The position numbers and the translations under genes were made by a program. This document shows positions 11,501 through 24,521 of a stretch of DNA of 64,000 nucleotides, one piece after another. Origin of the DNA: Pachyseris speciosa (lineage: Eukaryota; Cnidaria; Anthozoa; Scleractinia; Pachyseridae); NCBI GenBank assembly GCA_016490735.1, contig JAEMWC010000096.1, forward strand, positions 529,001 to 593,000. Direction: 5' to 3'. Under the pieces are notes generated by a model that saw only the letters and a program-made list of their open reading frames with translations, made no database searches and was not told the DNA's origin. Each line of letters starts with the position of its first letter. Position 1 is the stretch's first letter.

Positions 11501-14076
11501 TGTTGTATTATGAACTTGACTTAAAATAGAAGACACACAGAAAAGTATTGTTCACAATGGTCACAGTTTGGGATGTCATCCATACACTCTAAAGTTAGAA
11601 TAAGCAATATCGCAGAAAACTAGTTCTCAGAAGCTTTTGTTTGAATGGACACAGCTTAGGATTTCATCCATGGACTCAAAAGTTAGAACTACCTTATACA
11701 GCATAATAAACAGCACCACTGGAAAGAATTGCTAAGTGGTTTCATTTGAATGGTCAAACTTTAGGATTTTATCCACAGCCTCAACAGTTAGAACCACCTT
11801 ACGGTGCATAACAAACAACACCACAGGAAAGTACTTCTCAGTAGCTTTCATTTGAATGATCACACTTTAGGATTTTATTCACAGACTCAAAAGTTGGAAC
11901 CACCTTTTACGGCATAATAAGCAGCACCACAGGAAAGTGCTACATAGTAGCTTTCACATGAATTGTAGCACCTTAGGATTTCATCCACAGCCTCAAAAGT
12001 TAGAACCACCTTGTACTGTCAGCATAATAAACAGCACCACAGGAAAGTACTACTTGGTAGGTTAGTTTTTAGTAGCTTTATTTATGGATCTGTTCATGGT
12101 TCAGGGAGAGAACTGAAGTTTTTGCTACAAAATTATGTCTTGATGCCCTTGCCACTGGTGACAGCTTGCAAAATTAACAAGTAGTGAGCACTGGAATAAG
12201 GTATTAACAAAAGTTGAATTGTTCTTTAATTCTGAATACTGCAGGCAACACACTTCTCCAAGGAATGGATATTTTACCACAGCTGTTACAAGTAAGACTT
12301 TTTTAAAGTTGGTTGTAATGACTTTGTCCAGGACACTGGCAATGAAACACTGATAATTGTTGTTTTGCAATTTCATAGACTGTTGAGAAAGCTAGTAGCC
12401 AACCAAACCAGACAGCCATTGTTACAGAAGGATTATTGGCAGCTTCCATTCTTGTCAAATTGTCACTTGCTGATGTGCAAGCAGGTAAGGTCATCCTTAA
12501 TTTTGTTGATTGCCACTTATATGGATTCACTGTGCCTGGTTTTCTATATTTCTTACCTTAGAGAGTGTATTCAAAGCAATAGAATGTAGAGTGTATTTAA
12601 AGCCTTTATGGACAACAAAATTTTGTACTGTCAAGCAAATGACAATTTATCAAACGAATCATTTCTTGTTGGGTTTATTTCATCCATAATCAAAACTATA
12701 ACAAAATTCTCGAATGTGATTGGTTATCAGCAACCCGATTTGAGCACTAATAGGATGGTGTATGCGGCGTGCTTGTAATTAGACAGTGTAATAGGACAGT
12801 TAGTGCATCATGCCTGTGTAATTGGACAGTACACGTCACACTTTGCGTGTGCTGTCGTCGTGCATTTTGTTGAGTAAACTGTTATGTTTTTCAGAATTCA
12901 TAACGATGTGTAACCTTTTAACGCTCAACCTGATGGTTAGTTTGTTTCTCAAATTTTGTCATAGTTTTGATTAACTGGTAACTGGACTTCGTGTCATCCA
13001 ATTCGGTCTGTAATCATACTCGTGATTAACAAATTGGACTCCTGCTTCATGGCTGTCCAATTTTGTAAATCACTCGTATGATTACAGACCAAATTGGACT
13101 CCACTTGGTCCTATTACCATTATAAATATTATTTTTCTATTTTGACATTGTTTCAATTGATGTCTTTTTTTCTTTCAGAGTCAAAGCTTGGTTCGTTTTG
13201 GACAACATTCCTTGATGCCAAGAAGCAGTTGTTTGTTTCTGAGAAATATTTAAACTCTGCTTCTGAAGAAGGTATGTGTTGTATGTACTTTGAAAATAAT
13301 AAATTATCACTTCTGACTATTGAAGTCAAATTAAAAAATTGTTTTTATATTAACAGCCCTTCTTTCTCTGTTGTCTGTTATGGAGAGACTTGTCATCAGC
13401 CATGGACAAAGACTAAATAAAGCTAACAGCCAGTAAGTTTAATCATTACATCTGGAATCACCCAGAGAAATTTTTTCTTTATTGGGTCACACCTGTATAT
13501 TCATTAGTCAGTTTGTTTCATTGTTGTATAGAACCTTACTAAAATGGTGAGCATTCAACTTCAGCATTCAACCTCAGCATTCACTGCATTGTAATCCATT
13601 CTGAGACCTTAGGCCAATGAATGTTTTCACCACTGTGTACTCTCTTGCTACTTCTCCCTTCCTGATCTCCCAGAATGAATGGAAAGCAAGTTTACAGTTT
13701 AAAGGGTAGATTCCATTTAGTTGGGGATGAGAATGGGTGATAAGCTGGGTGGAGTCTATTGCAGCCCATGTGACTCATTTTGCATCCTTTGGCTAGGGTA
13801 TAGTGTCTTTCCTCAAGTCACCCATGGCCTTCCAACCCCTATTTGTAACGACTGTTGCTGATGATTCCATGTATAATAATTGATGAATTATTGATTCTTT
13901 CTTTTATCAGGCCATGGTACAGAGCATTGGTGTTTCTTCTGACCCACTCTGGTTGGAAAATCAGACATAATGCACAGTCTTGCATTCAGCGCTTGTTTAA
14001 CATCTCAGGAGAGAGTGCTGTTGTACTTCAGTCATCATTACTGGCTGAGTTTTCTAAGCTTTTAGCAGCGCAGAAG
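3350..14076 (+). CDS. GCN1: GCN1 exons 1-21 (N-terminal HEAT repeats)
   Basis: Exons: 3350-3361, 3453-3555, 4803-4866, 6069-6127, 6357-6429, 6644-6851, 7242-7298, 7374-7451, 7901-7969, 8671-8779, 9161-9235, 9335-9463, 9559-9609, 10066-10167, 10354-10451, 11238-11313, 12245-12291, 12379-12484, 13179-13271, 13357-13432 and 13911-14076. They encode residues 1-617. Exon 1 is only 12 nt (MAAE). Exon 6 carries [12 protein letters not shown] and LHRVWKE, exon 12 [12 protein letters not shown], exon 15 [17 protein letters not shown] and exon 19 [18 protein letters not shown]. All are typical GCN1 N-terminal blocks, the region that binds GCN20 and ribosomes in yeast. Several exons are 47-80 nt, so this part is easily missed by gene finders. 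Confidence 0.9.
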
Positions 14077-17000
14077 GTGAATGATGCAAACTCAAAAGTA
14101 CTCAAGCTCTTCTTTATCATAGTCACTTTGTTTCACCAATTGAATAGAAATTTCCCAGAATGTATGGACAGTTTTCTGAGCAGCTCTGTACTCTTTTTCA
14201 GTGCAAAGGAAAATAATGCCATTAAGAAACAAAAAGTATGATGAAAAACTAGCAATTTCATGGGCAAACCTCAGTATACTTGTGGAATCAAGAGTTTAGT
14301 ACAGGCTACTGTAATAGCTTTACAAAATAGTTCTGTATATTTCATCTTGGTTTTCCTCCCTACAAACTCTGACAGTAGATATCTTGCCACCTTTTTTATA
14401 CCACTCCCTTCCCCCTAACCTATCCCCATTCTTCTTCTATCACCCCCTCCCACCCTACCCTATGACACCCCTTCAAACCATCCACTATTCCAGGTCCCAG
14501 TCTACCTCCCTTACCCTCCCCACTCATACCTCCACATCACCCAACCTTACTCCCCCACTGTCTCCCTTTTGTACCCCTTAGTTCTGGAGCTCTGCTTGTG
14601 TTAATTATGGACCCATTTTCCATTGGTTAACCAACTGCCTCGCTTAAGTGGAAGGTGGGTGCCTGGGATACCCAGGGGCTTCCACTGTGGCCAGCCAGCC
14701 CCTAGATAGAATACTACCCCCATGGCTGGCAAATCCCCGCAACCCAGCCATGAGCCCCCATTCCAAGCCGAAGGGACTCTCCGAGCTGATGCAAGCCAGA
14801 TCGGAGAGGGGAAGAGGGGCTCAGGGCTGGGTGAAGCCCAGGCCCCGAACCATCAAAGTCCTGAGGCACCCTACAAAAAAAACAACTAGGAAAAGAGAAA
14901 GATACGCAAGAAATACCTGTCAAGTGAGAAGGTTTGCTAACCCCACAATAGTACTGATGGGAGTGTGAATATAAAGCCGATAAGCATCGCTGGACCATCT
15001 GCCAAGTGTCTTGATAAGGTGATCAGGTAAGCCACGAGAGGCTGCTGAAGTAGCTGCGCCAATGCGGAAGCTATGGCCAGTGTAGCAACCAGGGACTCCA
15101 GCAGCAGAGAGGATAGATTGAATCCTGGATGTCAGCCATGGGCGATGTAGGAGGGGGGGGTGCCATCAGAGAGAAGGAAGAGTGGGCCAGGAGTTGAGCC
15201 ACAGGCATGTAGATACTGGATAAGGGCGTGTACAGGGCACAGATTGTGTTTCCCAGCACCAATGTAGATATAGCAACCTTTGCGAAAGGGGTCCGTCTTA
15301 GAGCACTTAATATGAATCCTGAAGCTGCCTGGATTGACTAGGGAATCTGCTTGGACATCGCTGACAGCAAGGTGGATGTCGGGATTGAATGGGATTGAAC
15401 AGCGGAGAAGGCAGACCCTCCTCGATGTGAAGGGACCGGAGTGCTGAAAGATAAACCTTAATGGACGAATAGTGGAGAGTATCGGCAAGATGACAGCAGA
15501 AACGGATGAGCACATCTTCACTGGCTGGAAGAGCTGATCCCGAAGGAGATAAGCTATTGTCCTGAGCACAGAAGTCCAAGAAGCGGCATTTGGCAGAAGC
15601 ATAAACTTTCCTGGTAGAAGGGGCAAGACCCTGAGTCAAGTAGAAGTGGCATTTATCTGACAACGAAGTTCCAAGTCGGAGAGGAGCTGCTGTGGAATCT
15701 GGGTCAGAATGGAGTCTGCATGAAGGGCTAGCCAGCAAAAATGCTGAAACTGAAAACGAGACGGAGTCAGCGATCGGGTTAGACTTCTGTATAACTGAGG
15801 AGGCAGTGAAAGAGAAGGAGTGATGAGCTGCCAACAGGGACAGATAGCGAACCAAGGACATGATGGTAGGGGCTCTTGGAGTGCCAGACTGCAGAATATC
15901 CACCACTGAGCGGTTATCTGATAGGAAGTTGACCTGTTTGGAGGCCCATAGGGGACCCCAGAGGTACGCTGCCACAATGATAGGGAAAAGTTCCTTGTAC
16001 TCTATAGACTCAGAGACCTGTGTTGGGAGCCATGCACCTGAAAACCAGTGACCCTGAAAGACTGCTCCGTAACCAAGAGCCCCAGAGGCATCTGAAGAAA
16101 CCTCAAAGTCAGGGAGTGGAACCCACTGGGGGTACAGAAGGAAGCTGCAACCATTCCAAGACAGGAAAAACTCTTGCCACCAGGCTAGGTCAAGGAAGAA
16201 CTCCTGATTGAGACAAATCGGGTGGTCATCTCGTCAAAAGGCGCACAGTAGGTTTATCATACGGCGCAAGAAGGAGCAACCTTGGGGTACGACATTGCAA
16301 GCATGCTGAAGGTGACCTATTAGAGACTCCAGTTCCTTGCGTCTACACCAACGCTTCTGTGACCAGTCCTCCAACAAGGCAGTTATCCTATCCAATTTGT
16401 CCTGGGGAAGGTGTGCCTGCAGATTAAGAGAGTCCTGCTCGATGCCCAGGATGGTTAGGCACGTCGATGGCCCTTCTAGCTTGTCTGGATGGAGGGAGAT
16501 GCCAAGCTTGGTAAAACAGTCAATAGACCTGTCCAGATTTTGTTGACAGACAGAGGAGCCAGGAGGGCCAAGAGTGTGGAAGTCATCAAGATAATGCATC
16601 AGGAAGGCGACATCGTAGTTTTGCTTGGCCACCCACTCTACTAAATCGGCTATACATGTGAAGATATATGGAGCTGACCTGACACCAAAAGGCAGGAACA
16701 TATCGACATAAAAGGCACCCTGCCATTTCATACCCAGCAACTGGCGATCGTTTGTATGGACTGGCACAATACGGTATGCATTTTGCACATTGAATTTTGC
16801 CATGAGGGAACCCTGCCCCAGCCGCATTATGCCTGCAATAATGTCATCTACCTTCATGTACTGCAGAGAATAATCCTCGCCCGCAATCCCATCATTGACA
16901 CTGTGGCCAGCAGGGCTAGATAGGTCCAGGATGAGCCGCCATTTCCCAGGTTGGTGGCGTTTGGGGATGACACCGAAACAGCTCACGTGGAGGACAGGGA

Positions 17001-20000
17001 GGGGAGGCTGAGAGAAGGGGCCCGCCACCCTGCCTGACTGAACTTCGGATTGCAAGTAATTGTCAATGACCTGAGGGTTTTGAAGTGCAGAAGCCATACT
17101 TCAAGGAAATACTGTAGTTAAAGCCTAGGTGAAAACCATCGCGAAGGCCTTGGACCACGTAGGCAACTTTGTCTGGGTTAGGATGATGACGGAGTTCATG
17201 CTGGAATCTATCCACATTTATGGGAGTAAGCTGAGAAACTGGTCTTACAGGACACACAGCTGGAGAACACAACAAATAACTGGAATTTGGCAGACCCTGC
17301 TGCTGAGAAGGTAAACCAAGATGAGAACGCAACCCTAACGCTAAAAGGTTACCATGAGAACCAGCAAGAACAGAATCAAAACTATGTACAGCTGAATAGG
17401 CTAGAGGGGGCCTAGCGACAGCGGTGACCCCCTTTTGACTGAGAAGGGGAGCGGGACCGTTCTCTCCGTGTGGAGTGGTGAGGGCAGTGGATGCGAGGGT
17501 GGTCCCCATGGCACATTTCACAGGAGTGAAGAAATTGGCAGCGGCCAAAGGGCCAGCAACAACACCCGTCGTTCCAGGAGTGGAAATACTGGCTAGACCA
17601 GGGGTTGCCCGACGATGCCAGAGGCTCTGTTAGTGACAAGGCAGGGGAAGTGGAGGAGCCAGAAGCAGCTGGAGTGGTGGCCGGAGATCTGGTGTGAAAA
17701 TTGTAGAGGTCTGGGTGCATGCGGGACCAGTCGGTTGAACCTGAGGCTGCGGCTTCTTTTCTGAAGGTGCTGTCGTAGTGGAGCCACGATTTGTCAGAAA
17801 AATGCCTTGCTGTCTGAATAATGAGTAACTTGTATTGGTTTAAATCTTTCCAGCGAGAGGGGAAGGTGTGGTAAAGAATCATGGAAAAGATTGTGAAGGC
17901 TTCAATCCAGGTGATGATGTCTGCTATTTCAATGACCCGTTTCTTGGACCCTGAGACCACCAGTTTTCCCTCCAAAAACGCTTGGGGTTCAATTTCTTGG
18001 GCTCGAATATTGTCTGGAAGAAGGTCAGCCAGATCTACAAAAAGCCCTGCTGTAATTTTAGAAACAAGCTTATACTGGAGCATAGCCAGGACCCACCACA
18101 AATGCTTTGTTGAGGCTTGGAAAAGTGGAGGAGTCAAATCCGGTCGCACCACCACAACAGCCCCCAATCCCTACAGACAAGTTGGCGGAGGATGTGGCGG
18201 GAAGAGTAGAGACAACCTGAGGACTGCCAAATGAGCTATAAGTTGAAATAAACGAAGGCACAACAAGCATACCTGAAGACTAGGAGGAAGAGCAGGGAGT
18301 ACCAAAGCTCGAGGATGCCGGAGACTGTGTAGAATTTGAAGCAGAGGAGAGAGGACTAGACATCGCGGCCATGTTTGTGTTCCCACCACTTGAATCCCGA
18401 AGGGAAGATAGCAACAGAAGTAGCGATTTGCAAGAGCTCTTGAAATAGCCTGAGCTAAAGAGTTGTTGTCCGGCAGAGAAACAGGTTGACTTGGTGGTGA
18501 AGCTGGAGTGTTAACTGGAGGAGCTGGTGTAGAACCGCTACCAGAACGCAAAGACGCGGTAGCCAGAGATGACATCGTGGACAAGCTGTTGTTTGTGGTT
18601 TTGTGTGCATCCGGAAAGAACGTGACAACACACGCCTTGAAAAAACTTGGAAGAAAAAGGATACAAGAAAAAACATGTTGTAGGACTGCGGCTCCTAAAC
18701 ACGCTAAAAAAGGATGGGAAGACGCTAAATGAACCGCTCCACAGACCACTGCACAAACGCTCGACAAAGAACTCGTAGATCGTACCGGTGTACAAAGCTT
18801 CCACGTACCATGTGAGCCTGCACTTAAGGGATTGTCCGCTGGATTCCCACTGAGCTCGTTGGCCACTTGACCGCTAAGCTTGAGGACCACTTGACCGCTT
18901 AACTTGTGGACCGCTAAGCTTGAGAACTGCTTAACCATTAAGCTTGTGAACTGCTTGACCGCTAAGCTTGTGAACCGCTTAACCACTAAGATCATGGACC
19001 GCTTGACCACTAAACTTGTGAACCGCTAGACCGCTAAGTTTATGAACTGCTTGACCACTAAGCTTGTGGACCGCTTGACCGCTAAGCTTGTGGTGGTTAA
19101 CTTACTTAAATTACATTTAACCAAATTTAAATACTATGCCTTGTACCTTTCAGCATATTGTCCCAGACTGTTCCACGCCAGTAGTAAATGGAGATGTAGC
19201 ACAGGTTGGTTCAGCTGAAGCCAGTCATAGGGTTCTGGTATCTGCTCTCCATTGCCTAACCCTGTCCCTTGTGAAGACTAACCCAGAGCTTTCTGCAGAC
19301 TCAAAAGACAAGATTGCACTGCAAGTCCTCCCAGATGCTCATCATCCTGCCATTTGTAAGTTTACTTTGCAGCATGATAATTTCTGAAAATGTTTGCATG
19401 ATGATCAAGCACACCAGTCACTAGCTACTTGGTAATATTTTCACAACCTTTTTCATCCTTTTTTCAAATTCCAGACAGTGTTTTGGTTGTTCCAAAAGAT
19501 CTACTGTATAAAAAAAGAATGTAAAAAACACCATAAAAAACAAACAAACAACAAAATCTTTTTGAAAGGGGTCAATAATACATATGTGAAGTAATTCAGG
19601 AGGGGGGGGACTCTTGAAGGGGTTACCAGGTTCAAGTATGGGATGATATTGAAGAGCCCCTGCTCCCAAATAAGCCCCCCTCTAATACCCCCCCCCCCCA
19701 CCCCTCCTGTTTATGCCCCCTAACAAGCCCCCTCTGAGGTTATTTGTTGAATTTCTTTTGTCATAGTTTCCAGTAAAGACAGTTTGTGGCTTAGGATGAT
19801 GTACAGCATGGACATTGAGGCAGGCAGTTTTGTGGATCAACATGCAGACACCATCATGGACTTAATAGTCTCAAGCAACAAATTGCAAGAGGTGGGCATA
19901 GTGTTACTTATCCGTAGTACACAATTTATACAGGAGTTTTATGGTGATCATTTGGAAATGAAATTGCTAATAAATCATCTATCAAATGCCTTTACTGCAG

Positions 20001-21553
20001 ACCTCACTTAATGTTCTACAAACCATGGCTGAACTTGCCCCAAAACTCATTATTCCAAGGGTTGTGAAGTACAGTAAAATGAGCTTATCCAAACCAGCCT
20101 TTTGTACGGTAACTGAGGAAGAGGTTGCCATCATGAACACTCCAGAGGACGAGATCTACAATAAAACTGTCCTGGAAAGGTGGGTGTGGTCATTGAAATA
20201 ATAAAAGACTCAACATTTGATTAGAAAGAATTTTGTTTTCTTCCTTCCCTTTTTTTCTTCGCAGTGCAAAATCAACAGAAGCAGCTAAACGTCAAAATAT
20301 GAAGAAAGAATCGAAGGCATATTCCTACGAGGACCAAATCTGGGAAATGGAACTACGTGAGGTGTGTCATCAGCCTTAAAAAATTTCATTCATTTCAACA
20401 GTACAAATGCTGCTGAATAGAAATACAGCTTCAGATGAAGATGAAAGACATATTAGTCATGACTGCAAACTTTGTACAACAAATTGTAGCTTGTTATAAT
20501 GAGATATTTATGGTAACAATGATCTTGAATTTTACAGTCACTTAAAAAGAAGAAGAAAGCTGAAGGAAAACTTACAGAGAAAGATGAGATGAGCCAAAAG
20601 GAAAAAGAAACATATGAAGCTCAGTTGATGAAGGAAGCAGAAATCCGTGATAGGTTAAAAGAGGTAAGTTATTAATTGTTTTTCACATGCATTTAAATAC
20701 CACATATCTTGGCAAAAGTACACCTAAAGTTTGCTGGTGATTACCAGAAAATAGACTTTCAATAACATTCATTTTAATGAATCGTCATTCATTTTTGTTG
20801 ATTTCAAATTCATTAAACATTTGTGCATGCACATAAACATACATCAACACGTATAGACAACCATTTACACTACAATACACAAACATTAATGCCGTTTTAG
20901 GATTTCCTATAGCTTTTTCTTTATTAAACAGATGGGGGGCGGATATTATTTGGGGCAGGGGAGTGTTGTGTGAAGTGATTTTATCTAGAAGCTTTGCATG
21001 GTAAATACTCAGGTTTGTTTTATGGTTTCCTTCACAGCTTCATTGCAAGGCTGCCAAGGTGGGTTCATTACTGGAGATTACTATAACAGCAAATCCTAGA
21101 GCCATACGTCAACACATTCCCACCCTTCTACCCTCTCTGCTGCCTTTGCTGCAGTCCCCCCTGACTGCTCCTGTGGTTATGCCCGTGTTCCTGAAGCTTG
21201 GCAAAAGTGCACTGGATGATGAACATAAATCGCTTTGTAAGTAATGTCTTCAGCTTTTTGGAATGTTGTTTCTTAACATTAATTTTGTAAACGGGAGCAG
21301 GGTTGGCGTAGTGGTGAGAGTGCTCGCCTTCCACCAATGTGGCCTGGGTTCGACTCCCAGACTCGACATCATAAGTGGGCTGAGTTTGTTGGTTCTCTAC
21401 TCTGCTCCAAGAGGTTTTTCTCCGGGTACTCCAGTTTTCCCCTCTCCCCAAAAAGCAACATTTGATTTGATTTATTTAGAGTTGATTTGATTTAGTCGTG
21501 AATTGTAAAGCACCGTTGATCTGTATTTGTAAATGGCGCTATATAAGTAATAA

Positions 21554-21619
<66 letters not shown>

Positions 21620-23892
21620 TAAGAAGTGTGAACTTTTAAGGTTTGGGTGCTGCATTTTTCTTTAGAAAATATTTCATGAAATAACAAAAGGAAAACTGTC
21701 ATATAATAACGTAGATCACTTAAATGCATTTTAATATTAGACATCTTAGTGTTTCATGCCGGGGATATTAGTTTGCTTGCCTATTTTAAGCTACTTTATT
21801 GAGGCATGTTGAAATAAAGTTAAAATTTTCGTGTCTCTAATCTGCTGAATTTCAGAAGCCCCAAGAGGGGCTGCTCCAAGAGTTTTTTCTCTGGGTACTC
21901 CGGTTTTCCCCTCTCCCTAAAAACTTACATTTGATTTGATTTATTTAGAGTTGATTTGATTTAGTCTCCCCAATTAGTAGAGCATCTGTGCTCGGCTAGA
22001 TAGATTTGAGACTTAAATAAAGTTATTATTATTTATTATTATTATGGCAGTTTAAAACTCCTGAATGCCAGGTCCTACTTACAAATACTGGGCGTGTAAA
22101 CGTAGCCAGTATTATATCAAAATTTACAAATTTAAATTAGATAGGAATAAAATTGCGTAAAATAAAATCAATAAATAAATTTTAATACTATATAAATTTT
22201 ACAAATTTACATTAAATAGGAATAAAATTGCTTAAAATAAGATTAATAAAATAAATCATCAGTCTAATAATATCTGCCAAGTGTCTCATTAGCGACCCAT
22301 AGGTGTTCAAGTGGCTAGCACATCACTTTAAATGCTTTAACGATGTGAAGAGTGTGGCTCAGGACGGCTTTCTGTATTCTTCTAAGTACCTCTTGGTACC
22401 TATCTGAGCCCACTAACGCCTTGACCTCTTCCTTCAGACTCTTTGAGTAGCCACCCAGAGCATCGATGACGATGTTGAATTGGCGAATCATGAACCCTGG
22501 GTACTGTCTCTTGAGCTCTAGTCGCAAAGGCGCGTACTTTAAGGTCCTCTCCTCTTCTTCGTGCTTTCTGTTGTCCATCCAGGGACAGGTCATCTCTTTC
22601 AGCATCACCTCCTTCTTTACCCTGTCTACCACCCTAGCGTCCACTCTGTTGGCTCTCACTTGCAAGTGCTCCGTGAAAACAGGCACATCCCAAAACGCCG
22701 TCACCTTGTCGTCTTCGTACACTGGTTTGGGCTGGACTGGTGAATACCAAGGTGGAATAGCGTCCGTCAACTGATAGCCCCTAAGCATCTCAAAGAATAG
22801 AATTTTGAGTGCTACGTTGTGTCTAGCCAGGCACAGAGTTTGCGCCAGTGCGCTGCAACCTGACACCACGTGTACGACACTTTCCTGTGCCTTCCGACAT
22901 AGCCTGCATTTCTCATCACCGTCCGTGTGTGTCTTGGTCTTTCTCGAGGCGTAAAGCTTAGTTGGCAGGAGTTGCTGATATAACTCTTGCAGTCCCACCA
23001 CTACTTTGATTGGAGCCGTTTTCCAATCTGACAGCCAAGCAAAATATTCCTCGTCCACATCCTCATCTCTCCGCTATTAACTTCCCTTGCCATCTCCCAC
23101 TTTCGATCTCTTCACAGCCTCTGCTCTGATTAACTTTCTTAATCCACACGCTGATCTTCTTTCTGTCGAGTACATCTCCTGTTTCCGTAACTCCAACTGG
23201 TTCTGGGTACTGCAACTCTAGCCGTAGTCCCAGCTGTTGTGCATAACTCTCCTCATCCTTCACCAAGGATCTGCGCCCTGTACGGACCGCTTTCTCCTCG
23301 AACTGCCTCACCAGGTACATAGTTGGATCAATGTTGGAATACAAGTTCATCTATAGCTGCCTTTATCTTGATGGTCTTGTACTCTCTCTCGATGGACCTA
23401 AGGCCCCGACCTCCTAACTTCCTAGGAAGGTACAGTAGATCTGTGGAGCCCAAAGGATGCTTAGCTCCATTAGCTACCATGACCTTACGAATCTCTCTGT
23501 CCAGCCTCTGCAAATCCGCAATAGTCCATACCTGGGTACCCATGAAGTATGTTAATGCCGGAAGTGCGAACTGATTGGTCGCCAACACTTTGTTGTAGTC
23601 TGATAATGGACTCGACCATATCACTGATAGTCTTTTCAAGCACACATTCTCTGCATTCTGGAGAACCAGGCTGTCTTCATGAGTAACATTCTCCAACACT
23701 CCCAAGAATTTGTACTGCGATCCATCCTTCAGACTTTCAATCACACCTGCTTCCCTGATACTCGACTCGTCCAATGTCTCAAGCTTGCCCCGCTTCACGT
23801 GAGCCGTCGCGCACTTTCGCTCGTTCCACGCTAGCCCGATATCTTTCATCGCCATTCTCGCATCACTCATCACTCCTTTAAGCTTGCTTTTT

Positions 23893-23923
<31 letters not shown>

Positions 23924-24489
23924 CATTATCATTATCATTATCATTATCATTATCATTATCATTATCATTATCATTATCATTATCATTATATTGTTAATAT
24001 TATTATTATAATAACAAATTTCATGGGTCAGGGCGAAAGTGTCCTTTGCAATTTTGAGGAGTGCGCTCCTATGCCTAAGGGGATCGAGAGCCCCGAGTAG
24101 GAGGAACCTAGATGTTAAGGACAGGGATCTAGAAGTAGAGAAGGGTCAAGCAGGACTTCCTAGACTCAACAGCTATAGATATTTTATGAAATTTTTGAAT
24201 TTTAGAGGCCGATAGCTTATTTTATTGAATTGAAATGTTTTCAATTCGATCTGAATTGATTGGTTTTTTTTTTAATCTACTCCTTCTAAGTTTGACTGAG
24301 TTCTTTTTAAATCGACAGGAATTATAAATCAGTGTTTTTTTTGTAATACTTATAGAATAAGATGTTCTATTAAGACATCTAACTGTAATTTACGGTTTTT
24401 TGCCTAATGTAATTGTAGGAGGTCGTTTTTTTTAAAGCTTTTTTCTTTGTGAAAGATGTAATTTTTATTTGAGAGTAATTAATAAACTG

Positions 24490-24521
<32 letters not shown>

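Larger units (their letters stand above)
14650..18830 (-). mobile_element. Decayed DIRS-type (tyrosine recombinase) retrotransposon in GCN1 intron 21
   Basis: On the minus strand, in order, are a gag-like ORF, reverse transcriptase, RNase H end and tyrosine recombinase, the DIRS gene order. There is no integrase of the DDE type and no obvious long terminal repeat. The element is broken by several frameshifts and by loss of a catalytic RT Asp. It lies antisense to GCN1 in a 5.1-kb intron. Terminal and internal complementary repeats were not located, so the ends are approximate. Confidence 0.88.

Noticed and set aside
14648..14968. Plus-strand ORF of 106 codons
   Set aside because: It is antisense to the 3' end of the DIRS element.
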